From positions 1 to 13,881 of the forward strand of contig CAYRJN010000104.1 of NCBI GenBank assembly GCA_964424545.1: a stretch of 13,881 nucleotides of DNA, written 5' to 3'. The notes under the pieces are model-generated. The model was not told where the DNA came from. It searched no databases and saw nothing but the letters and a program-made list of their open reading frames with translations. Positions 8,379 through 13,881 of this stretch are shown piece by piece; the first letter of the stretch is position 1, and every line of letters starts with the position of its first letter. The DNA comes from JAUVIB01 sp964424545 (GTDB taxonomy: Bacteria; Calditrichota; Calditrichia; Calditrichales; Calditrichaceae). The position numbers were made by a program, and so were the translations under genes.

Positions 8379-9659
8379 ATGCTTTATTTTCAGAAAGGCT
8401 CGCCCGAAACGGCGCTGAGTCATAATGCGATTAGAGACGACCTATACGAAGCGTTGGATAAAATCGGTAAAAAGAAAAAAGTTCTGGCCATTCCTCCGGA
8501 TTTTACCCGTTTTTATTCTTATGCCGGACCGTTAACGGAAATGGTTTGGGAATATTACAGAGACGCATTAACAGACGTATTGCCCGCCCTCGGAACGCAT
8601 AGCCCCATGAGTGACGAACAAATCGATAAAATGTTTGCCAAAACCCCTCGCAGTTTATTTCGGGAACACGATTGGCGGAATGATATTGTTACGCTTGGAG
8701 AAGTTCCTGCCGAATTTGTTAAAGAAGCTTCGCAAGGTAAAGTGGATTACGCCTGGCCGGCTCAAGTAAATAAACTGCTTGCAGACGGCGGCCATGATTT
8801 GATTTTATCTATCGGCCAAATCGTGCCGCATGAAGTAATCGGTATGGCCAATTATAATAAAAATATTTTTGTCGGCACCGGAGGAGTTGAAGGTATCAAT
8901 AAAAGTCATTTTCTCGGCGCCGCTTACGGAATGGAACGTATAATGGGAAGGGCAAACAATCCGGTAAGAAGCGTTTTAAATTACGCTTCCGATAACTTTG
9001 CCGCTCATTTGCCGATTGTTTACGTTTTAACCGTCGTGGGTAAAAACAGCGATGGCCGCCTTGTCGTAAAGGGGTTATTTATCGGAGACGATGCCGAATG
9101 TTTTGAGGCTGCTGCGGCCCTTTCTTTGCAGGTCAATTTTGAGATGCTGGATAAACCGTTGAAAAAAGTAGTCGTTTATCTTGAACCACAGGAATTTAAA
9201 AGCACCTGGCTGGGCAATAAAAGTATCTACCGTACGCGCATGGCGATTGACGATGGCGGCGAACTGATTGTTCTCGCTCCCGGTTTAAAAGAATTCGGCG
9301 AGGACGCCGAAATCGATCGTTTGATCCGTAAATACGGCTACTTAACAACGCCGGAAATCTTAGAACTGACTAAAAAGAACGAAGATTTGCAGAACAATTT
9401 AAGCGCGGCGGCGCATTTGATTCACGGATCGTCGGAAAATCGATTTACAATTACCTATTGTCCGGGACATCTTTCGCGGGAAGAGATGGAAGGCGTAAAT
9501 TTTAATTATGCCGATTTGCATGAAATGCAGCAAAAATACAATCCCGAAAAATTAAAAGATGGAATAAATATAATGCCCGATGGAGAAGAAATATTTTACA
9601 TATCCAATCCCGCTTTGGGATTATGGGCTTATAAAGAAAAATTTAATTCTAATTCTTAA
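8379..9659 (+). CDS. larA: LarA-family nickel-pincer 2-hydroxyacid racemase/epimerase
   Basis: This 426-residue protein belongs to the lactate racemase (LarA/DUF2088) superfamily, which inverts the C2 centre of 2-hydroxy acids using a lysine-bound nickel-pincer nucleotide. The key residues are in place and mostly at the LarA spacing: Asp41 and Arg44 (PDFTR; LarA Asp72/Arg75), His74 (LGTH; His108), His151 (His174), Lys161 ten residues on (cofactor-binding Lys184), and His177 another sixteen on (Ni ligand His200). Overall similarity outside these sites looks distant from classical LarA, and the superfamily includes enzymes for malate, phenyllactate and sugar acids, so lactate is not assured. 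The cofactor-making genes larB, larC and larE are not in this window. It is the first gene of a four-gene operon, 19 bp before the deacetylase gene. Confidence 0.8.
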   Translation: MLYFQKGSPETALSHNAIRDDLYEALDKIGKKKKVLAIPPDFTRFYSYAGPLTEMVWEYYRDALTDVLPALGTHSPMSDEQIDKMFAKTPRSLFREHDWRNDIVTLGEVPAEFVKEASQGKVDYAWPAQVNKLLADGGHDLILSIGQIVPHEVIGMANYNKNIFVGTGGVEGINKSHFLGAAYGMERIMGRANNPVRSVLNYASDNFAAHLPIVYVLTVVGKNSDGRLVVKGLFIGDDAECFEAAAALSLQVNFEMLDKPLKKVVVYLEPQEFKSTWLGNKSIYRTRMAIDDGGELIVLAPGLKEFGEDAEIDRLIRKYGYLTTPEILELTKKNEDLQNNLSAAAHLIHGSSENRFTITYCPGHLSREEMEGVNFNYADLHEMQQKYNPEKLKDGINIMPDGEEIFYISNPALGLWAYKEKFNSNS

Positions 9660-9678
9660 CCAAATAAGAGAGTATGAA

Positions 9679-10833
9679 ATGAAAATAAACGGTCATTATT
9701 ACGCCAATAATATGGAAGTAACGATAGAAATTGACGAGGGTGTCATAAAGGATATAAATTGGAGCAAACCCGAAGGTTATCCACAAAAAGAGGATTTGAT
9801 TATTGCTCCTGGCTTTATCGACAATCAGGTTAACGGCTACAATGGGGTTGAATATTGCCAAGAAGATTTGACGGTTGATAAGGTTTTGAAAACCGTTAGA
9901 GAATTTTGGACGCTGGGTTTAACAACTATCGTGCCTACCCTTATTACGTCGAGCCATAAATTACTACTGAATAATTTAAAAATATTAAGTGAAACGCTGC
10001 AAAGTCCGCAATCAGCCGGCTCCATTGCCGGTTTTCATTTGGAAGGTCCTTATATATCGCCGCAAGACGGCTATCGCGGCGCCCATCCCTTGAAGTTTGT
10101 GCGCAATCCGAATTGGGATGAATTTCAGCAATATATGGAGGCTGCCGGCGGGCATATCATTCAGGTTTCTTTGGCCCCGGAACTCGATGGCGCCATCCCG
10201 TTTATTAAAAATTGTGTAAAACAAGGCATTGTGGTTTCTCTTGCCCACCATAATGCTTCCGCGAACGTTATAAAAGAGGCTGTCGACGCCGGCGCGGTCA
10301 TCAGCACCCATCTCGGAAACGGCTGCGCAAACAGCATCAACAGAAGAGAAAATGTTCTTTGGCCGCAATTAGCGGAAGAGCGTCTAACAGCCAGCATGAT
10401 TTGCGATGGATTTCATCTAACGCCCGCGCAGATCATTACTTTTTATAAAGTAAAAGGATGCGATAATATTATATTAACTTCCGATATTGTTCATCTTGCC
10501 GGATTGGCTCCCGGATTTTACGATTATTCCGGAGAAATGGTAGAGTTGACCAAAGAAGGAATGATAGTCAATCGTGAAACTAAAAATTTTGCCGGCGCTT
10601 CATTACCGCTGTATAAAGGCATTGAGCACATAAAAAATGTTACCGGCTGCTCGCTGAAAGAGGCTGTGGATATGGGATCGCTCAATCATGCGCGTATACT
10701 TGGCTTAACCGACCGCGATAATATCCTGCCCGGTAAACGAGCCGATTTTGTAATATTTACATTAATAGATAACAAAATTGAAATTAAGAAAACTATTGTT
10801 GACGGAAGAGTTGTTTATTCTAAAGAGAATTAA
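9679..10833 (+). CDS. nagA: N-acetylglucosamine-6-phosphate deacetylase family protein
   Basis: This is a 384-residue cytoplasmic amidohydrolase-superfamily enzyme. It is expected to remove acetate from GlcNAc-6-phosphate (or a related N-acetyl-hexosamine phosphate), giving the free amino-sugar phosphate. ATG 9679 is chosen because it follows the racemase stop; the frame stays open upstream to 9580, but that part overlaps the racemase gene and is not coding. NagA hallmarks include PGFIDNQVNG (44-53), metal ligand Glu122 (HLEGPY), His136, His190 (LAHHNA), His211 (STHLGNG), His246 (DGFHLTP) and catalytic Asp269 (TSDIVHLAG). These correspond to Glu131, His143, His195, His216, His251 and Asp273 of the E. 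coli enzyme. A GalNAc-6-phosphate enzyme cannot be excluded. No glucosamine-6-phosphate deaminase gene is seen nearby. Confidence 0.88.
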   Translation: MKINGHYYANNMEVTIEIDEGVIKDINWSKPEGYPQKEDLIIAPGFIDNQVNGYNGVEYCQEDLTVDKVLKTVREFWTLGLTTIVPTLITSSHKLLLNNLKILSETLQSPQSAGSIAGFHLEGPYISPQDGYRGAHPLKFVRNPNWDEFQQYMEAAGGHIIQVSLAPELDGAIPFIKNCVKQGIVVSLAHHNASANVIKEAVDAGAVISTHLGNGCANSINRRENVLWPQLAEERLTASMICDGFHLTPAQIITFYKVKGCDNIILTSDIVHLAGLAPGFYDYSGEMVELTKEGMIVNRETKNFAGASLPLYKGIEHIKNVTGCSLKEAVDMGSLNHARILGLTDRDNILPGKRADFVIFTLIDNKIEIKKTIVDGRVVYSKEN

Positions 10834-10902
10834 TACGTTATGTTTAAATAAAAAAAATTATTGGATAGTATGCTAACGAACGATTAATAAAAAACAATTA
10901 TT

Positions 10903-12015
10903 ATGGATGTAATCTCTTTAACCCAAAAACTGATACAATTTAATACTGTCAATCCGCCGGGGAATGAAAAAGAAATAGCGGAATTTTGCGGAGAATGGCT
11001 GCGCGAGCGCGGATTTTCCGTTAATTATTACCAATATGCCGAAAACCGATTAGGCGTTGTTGCAGAGGCGGGGATTGATGAACATACCCCGCCTGTTGTT
11101 TTAAGCGGACATCTCGATACGGTTCCCCTTGGCGATAAGGAGTGGAGCGTTGATCCCTTTGGTGGGGAAATAAGGGGCGGAAAATTGTACGGCCGCGGTT
11201 CTTGCGATATGAAAGGCGGTGTAGCGGCAATTATGACGGCAGCTGTTAAGGCTTTAAATAGCTCTGTCGCTACGAGCGGCGTCAGACTGATCCTATCGGC
11301 CAGCGAAGAGGACGGCTGTAAAGGCGCAGCGTTTCTTGCGCGTACGGTGGATTTGGGAAAAGCCCGCGGACTTGTTATTGCCGAACCTACCGATAATTTG
11401 CCTGTGTGCGCGCATAAAGGTGCGCTCTATATGTGGGTAAAAGCGAAAGGCGTAACGGTGCATTCTTCCATGCCGGAACGCGGCGTTAACGCTATTTATA
11501 AAGTCGCCCGTGCCATCACAAAAATCGAAAAGTTCTCTTTTAAAACGGAAAAGGATCCCGTTCTCGGTATGCCGTCAATTAATGTGGGAGTTGTAAAGGG
11601 CGGGCAAAATATCAATTCCGTACCGGATCAAGCGCAATTTTCTATTGATGTGCGTTCTACGACCAGGGTAAAGCACGAAGCCGTTGTCAATGAATTAAAA
11701 AATCTTTTGGGCGATGATTTAACGCTTGAGCCTTTTGTTAATTGCAAGCCTGTTTATACGGATGTTAAGCATCCTTTTGTATCCTTAGCGGATGCAGCCT
11801 GCGGCGTAAATAGAAATAGCGGAGAGATTCCAGACTCGCTTCCTTATGCCACCGATGCGGCATTTTTACAAGATTATTACGACGCCCCTACGGTTATCCT
11901 CGGCCCGGGAGAGGCGCACATGGCACATCAAACCGACGAGTATTGCGCGCTTCAATCTATCGAAGATGCGGTAGAGATATACACAAAAATAATTGCGGGG
12001 TCATTGAAAAGATGA
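10903..12015 (+). CDS. M20-family metallo-deacylase/peptidase (ArgE/DapE/ACY1-like)
   Basis: This 370-residue cytoplasmic zinc hydrolase should cleave an N-acyl amino acid or small peptide. M20 signatures are complete: His70 and Asp72 (SGHLDTVP), bridging Asp102 (GRGSCDMKGG), catalytic Glu135 with Glu136 (SASEEDG), Glu161 (AEPT), the dimerisation-domain stretch from about 175 to 285, and His342 near the C-terminus (AHQTDE). The exact substrate cannot be read from these motifs; acetylornithine, succinyl-diaminopimelate, other N-acyl amino acids and dipeptides are all in the family. It lies 69 bp after the deacetylase and overlaps the transporter gene by 4 bp (ATGA), so the two are translationally coupled. 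No clear SD precedes ATG 10903. Confidence 0.88.
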   Translation: MDVISLTQKLIQFNTVNPPGNEKEIAEFCGEWLRERGFSVNYYQYAENRLGVVAEAGIDEHTPPVVLSGHLDTVPLGDKEWSVDPFGGEIRGGKLYGRGSCDMKGGVAAIMTAAVKALNSSVATSGVRLILSASEEDGCKGAAFLARTVDLGKARGLVIAEPTDNLPVCAHKGALYMWVKAKGVTVHSSMPERGVNAIYKVARAITKIEKFSFKTEKDPVLGMPSINVGVVKGGQNINSVPDQAQFSIDVRSTTRVKHEAVVNELKNLLGDDLTLEPFVNCKPVYTDVKHPFVSLADAACGVNRNSGEIPDSLPYATDAAFLQDYYDAPTVILGPGEAHMAHQTDEYCALQSIEDAVEIYTKIIAGSLKR

Positions 12016-12914
12016 ATAAAAAATTCGCGGTCGGCGCGCTTTTGATTTCTGTCTTTTCCGGGTCCACCGTGCCGTTGTTTCTAAAATATTTTACGCCCTA
12101 TCTTGACGCCTGGACGGTGAACGGTTTCCGTTATATTGTTGTCTTTTCTTTAATGCTGCCGCTTGTTATACAATTTATCCGCCGTGGAAGCTATTCAAAA
12201 TATATGTGGAAAATGGCCCTGATTCCGGCGTTTTTTAATTTTACCCAGCAATTGGCCTGGGCCTGGGCGCCCTATTATATCGATCCCGGTTTAATCGGAT
12301 TTTTAATAAAGAGCAATGTAATTTGGTCTATTGCCGGTTCTTTTATTATTTTTGCCGACGAACGGTATTTGATGCGCAGCAAACGTTTTTGGTCGGGACT
12401 CATTCTCGCCGTAGTCGGTTTTATCGGTTTGAGTTATTATGGGAATAATATTTCTCTTTCCGGAACATTTCTCGGCGTGTTGCTTGTGTTGGGAAGCGGC
12501 TTATTCATGTCTTTATACGGTCTTTCGGTAAAAAAATATTTTAACGAAACCAATGCGGTGGTTTCATTTTCATTGATTGCCCTATACACAGCCTTCGCTT
12601 TGATTTCGATGATGTTTGTTGTGGGCAATCCTGCCGTTGTGTTTGAATTACCGTTAAAAATCATTTTACTTATTGCCTTTTCCGCATTAATCGGCATCAA
12701 TATGGCGCATATTCTTTTTTATGTGGCGTTAAAACATATAGGCGTAACGATATCTTACAGCGTTAGTCTTTTCTCCGCTTTTTTTACGGCCATTATGTCT
12801 TATTATATTTTTAACGAAAAGCTTTCTCTTTTTCAATGGCTTTCGGGAACGCTGATTATCATCGGAGGCATCATTACGATTATGGCGAAAAATAAAAAAA
12901 CGGGATTATCCTGA
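12012..12914 (+). CDS. EamA/DMT-superfamily membrane transporter
   Basis: This 300-residue protein has about ten hydrophobic helices arranged as two EamA repeats (roughly 5-137 and 150-290), as in drug/metabolite transporters. Family members mostly export or exchange amino acids and small metabolites. ATG 12012 overlaps the M20 stop codon in an ATGA junction; the longer frame reaching back to 11943 lies inside the M20 gene and is not credible. Coupling with the M20 enzyme suggests that the transporter moves either its substrate or a product (amino acid), but direction and substrate are inference. It is the last gene of the 8379-12914 operon. Confidence 0.88.
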   Translation: MNKKFAVGALLISVFSGSTVPLFLKYFTPYLDAWTVNGFRYIVVFSLMLPLVIQFIRRGSYSKYMWKMALIPAFFNFTQQLAWAWAPYYIDPGLIGFLIKSNVIWSIAGSFIIFADERYLMRSKRFWSGLILAVVGFIGLSYYGNNISLSGTFLGVLLVLGSGLFMSLYGLSVKKYFNETNAVVSFSLIALYTAFALISMMFVVGNPAVVFELPLKIILLIAFSALIGINMAHILFYVALKHIGVTISYSVSLFSAFFTAIMSYYIFNEKLSLFQWLSGTLIIIGGIITIMAKNKKTGLS

Positions 12915-12951
12915 AAGATGACAATCTTACCATTCATCGCCTGATCTTTTT
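12914..12951 (+). terminator. Weak terminator-like hairpin after the transporter gene
   Basis: AAAGAT at 12914-12919 can pair with ATCTTT at 12944-12949, just before the end of a short T run, and GATGA (12917-12921) can instead pair with TCATC (12934-12938). A local AAGAT-GACA-ATCTT hairpin also exists. None is strong, but the position between convergent genes is right for a terminator. Confidence 0.25.
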
Positions 12952-12970
12952 ATAATGGAAGGTTTAAGAG

Positions 12971-13012
12971 ATAAAAGCAAATAAGATAAAGGGTGTATCC
13001 GTTAGCTTTTAT
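12971..13012. repeat. 8-bp inverted repeat enclosing the left copy of the 17-bp repeat
   Basis: ATAAAAGC (12971-12978) and GCTTTTAT (13005-13012) are perfect complements separated by 26 bp, and the left 17-bp repeat lies wholly inside. It begins right after the peroxiredoxin stop on the minus strand, so it could be a weak terminator stem. An AGATAAA direct repeat (12969, 12984) overlaps it. Confidence 0.35.
12987..13003 (+). repeat. Left copy of a 17-bp perfect inverted repeat flanking the selenoprotein gene
   Basis: TAAAGGGTGTATCCGTT is the exact reverse complement of 13750-13766. The copy sits 9 bp beyond the peroxiredoxin stop codon. Taking the inner 15 bp as element ends leaves a TA on both sides, as in Tc1/IS630-type insertions, but TA is self-complementary and so is weak evidence. 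Confidence 0.75.
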
Positions 13013-13726
13013 TTATAAATCATCCTTCGGATTCCATTCTTTCCAGACATTACCAACCAAATCAGGTCCGGGTTTAAGCGTTTTTTTACCGGGTTCCCAG
13101 CCTGCCGGACAGGCTTCGGCGCCTTCAGTAGCGCGTACGTGCTGAAACGCTTTGATCTGGCGAATCGTTTCGTTGATTTTTCTTCCGACCGGCGGAGTGA
13201 GAACTTCCATAGCCTGAATAACGCCGTCGGGATCAATTAAAAACCGTCCGCGTAATTCAACGCCGGCATTTTCATCATATACGCCATAAATCCGTCCTAC
13301 ATTACCAGGACCATCGGAAGCCATATGAAAAGGAACGTCTTTGCCGGCCATTTTGGAAAGTTCCTGATCGTTCCATACTTTATGGACGAATTGACTGTCA
13401 ACGCTTACGGAAATAACTTCCACTCCCAATTCTTGCAGAGTATCATAACTTGCAGCGACCGCTGACACTTCGGTCGCTCAGACAAAGGTAAAATCGCCGG
13501 GATAAAAACAAAGCAACACCCATTTACCGAGAAAATCCGATAAACTTACTTCGGTAAAAGAACCCCGATAGTAAGCGGGCGCTGTGAAATCGGGCGCTTT
13601 TGCGCCAACTCTCGCTTCCACCATTTTCTTCTCCTCTAATTTTTTTTCCTGCTGAATTTCTTCAGCGGCCGTTTCGCCGACCACCGCTCCGGTTGGCCGC
13701 GCGCAGCCGCCGGGTTTTTTTGACAT
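13013..13726 (-). CDS. prxU: Selenocysteine-containing peroxiredoxin (in-frame TGA at codon 83)
   Basis: This thiol/selenol peroxidase reduces peroxides in the cytoplasm. The frame runs from ATG 13726 to TAA 13013, 237 residues, with one in-frame TGA (13478-13480). That TGA sits at the peroxidatic position of PxxxTxxC: Pro76-Gly-Asp-Phe-Thr80-Phe-Val-Sec83-Ala-Thr-Glu. The domain continues intact on both sides: APDFTAPAYY (45-53) and LCFYPGDFTFV before it, and SVDSQFVH, GRFLIDPDG with catalytic Arg161, and Cys206 (EACPAGW) as likely resolving cysteine after it. A SECIS-like hairpin follows the TGA. The SD AAAGGAG precedes ATG 13726; a second, strong SD (AGAGGAG) precedes Met35, which would give a product of usual family length (203). 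Sec peroxiredoxins with the same FV-Sec-ATE context are known to me from Deltaproteobacteria, so transfer is plausible. The alternative is a recent nonsense mutation, which I judge less likely. Confidence 0.88.
13440..13480 (-). promoter_or_regulatory. Selenocysteine codon and SECIS-like stem-loop
   Basis: On the minus strand, UGA (13478-13480) is followed after 17 nt by GGUC (13457-13460). That forms the apical loop of a CAGC/GCUG stem (13461-13464 with 13453-13456). The spacing and the loop's leading G's match my recollection of bacterial SECIS elements such as E. coli fdhF (GGUC about 18 nt after UGA). A competing 8-bp perfect stem is also possible: AGCGACCG (13471-13478, starting with the A of UGA) with CGGUCGCU (13454-13461) around a 9-nt loop. 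Confidence 0.7.
13622..13640 (-). promoter_or_regulatory. Internal SD and alternative start (Met35) of the peroxiredoxin
   Basis: Inside the gene, AGAGGAG is followed by AAGAAA and an in-frame ATG (13622-13624). The spacing is ideal and the match better than at most starts in this window. Starting here drops the Lys/Glu-rich leader and Cys8 and leaves a 203-residue peroxiredoxin, typical for AhpC/Prx1 types. Confidence 0.5.
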
Positions 13727-13749
13727 TTCATACTCCTTTCATCCGATTA

Positions 13750-13766
13750 AACGGATACACCCTTTA
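13750..13766 (-). repeat. Right copy of a 17-bp perfect inverted repeat flanking the selenoprotein gene
   Basis: This is the exact reverse complement of 12987-13003. It lies in the 5' leader of the peroxiredoxin, 23 bp before ATG 13726. A short CGGAT/ATCCG hairpin (13741-13756) overlaps its inner end close to the SD. Both copies would be in one transcript and could pair. Confidence 0.75.
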
Positions 13767-13780
13767 ACTACAGTTGCACT

Positions 13781-13809
13781 ATTGTATAAAATTAATACAT
13801 AGCAATCAA
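13781..13809 (-). promoter_or_regulatory. Sigma70-type promoter for the selenoprotein peroxiredoxin gene
   Basis: The minus strand reads TTGATT (13804-13809), a 17-bp spacer and TACAAT (13781-13786). This predicts transcription starting near 13774, just outside the right inverted repeat, with a leader of about 48 nt. It is the best-scoring promoter by eye in the window, in a leader that no other gene claims. No peroxide-regulator palindrome is evident. Confidence 0.5.
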
Positions 13810-13838
13810 ATTTAAAATAGATTTTTTTAATAAATTTT

Positions 13839-13881
13839 ATGTTTGCAGAATTAAAAATTGCGCAGAAAAAAAGTCTTTCCA
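13839..13881 (+). CDS. Possible first codons of a divergent gene cut by the right edge
   Basis: An ATG at 13839 opens a frame of 14 codons (MFAELKIAQKKSLS) to the end of the window with no stop. A divergent gene here would fit the layout, but no clear SD precedes it and the fragment is too short to identify. Confidence 0.25.
   Translation, partial: MFAELKIAQKKSLS

Noticed and set aside
9580..9678. N-terminal extension of the NagA-family protein back to ATG 9580
   Set aside because: It overlaps the end of the racemase gene in another frame; the family-length protein starts at ATG 9679.
11943..12011. N-terminal extension of the EamA transporter back to ATG 11943
   Set aside because: It lies within the M20 gene; the ATGA overlap at 12012 and the hydrophobic start directly after it mark the real start.
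13013..13468. Stand-alone 151-residue peroxiredoxin gene starting at GTG 13468
   Set aside because: It is the same frame as the upstream piece, lacks the peroxidatic residue and the N-terminal half of the fold, and is explained by read-through of the TGA at 13478-13480.
12987..13766. Complete insertion sequence
   Set aside because: The inverted repeats are clear, but the only gene between them is the peroxiredoxin. There is no transposase and no convincing target duplication beyond a palindromic TA.

Overview
The window is AT-rich DNA that is mostly protein-coding. It looks like an uncultured or little-studied member of the Fibrobacterota-Chlorobiota-Bacteroidota (FCB) radiation, such as a Calditrichota-, KSB1- or Marinimicrobia-like lineage. 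The evidence is two adjacent secreted proteases that both end in a type A type-IX-secretion (T9SS) sorting domain with the NYPNPFNP signature, together with weak or absent Shine-Dalgarno (SD) sites at many starts. This placement is inference from gene content, not a phylogeny.

Layout. (1) 1-773, minus strand: the 5' part of an unrecognised gene that runs off the left edge. Its natural-looking ATG at 773 is out of frame with the long frame because of two A7 runs. (2) 774-1005: a divergent promoter region. (3) 1006-8013, plus strand: a tight cluster of four genes, namely an M14 zinc carboxypeptidase, a Lys-C-like S1 serine endopeptidase, a Yip1-like membrane protein and a secreted endonuclease/exonuclease/phosphatase (EEP) family hydrolase. 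Three of the four carry export signals, so this is an extracellular degradation cluster. (4) 8014-8378: an intergenic gap with an unexplained GC-richer island. (5) 8379-12914, plus strand: a second operon with a nickel-pincer (LarA-family) 2-hydroxyacid racemase/epimerase, an N-acetylglucosamine-6-phosphate deacetylase (NagA family), an M20 metallo-deacylase and an EamA/DMT transporter overlapping it by 4 bp. It reads as a catabolic or recycling module for acylated amino-sugar or amino-acid compounds. (6) 12987-13766, minus strand: a peroxiredoxin gene that looks broken in two, with the two halves in the same frame and separated by a single TGA.

The most important observation is in region 6. 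The TGA falls exactly on the peroxidatic cysteine of the PxxxTxxC motif. It is followed, 17 nt later, by a GGUC apical loop on a CAGC/GCUG stem, as in bacterial SECIS elements. The gene is therefore best read as one 237-residue selenocysteine (Sec) peroxiredoxin (Sec83, resolving Cys206), not as two genes or a pseudogene. This gene is also bracketed by a perfect 17-bp inverted repeat, with a good sigma70-type promoter just outside the right copy. That suggests a mobile, invertible or horizontally acquired selenoprotein cassette. The right edge may hold the first codons of a divergent gene.
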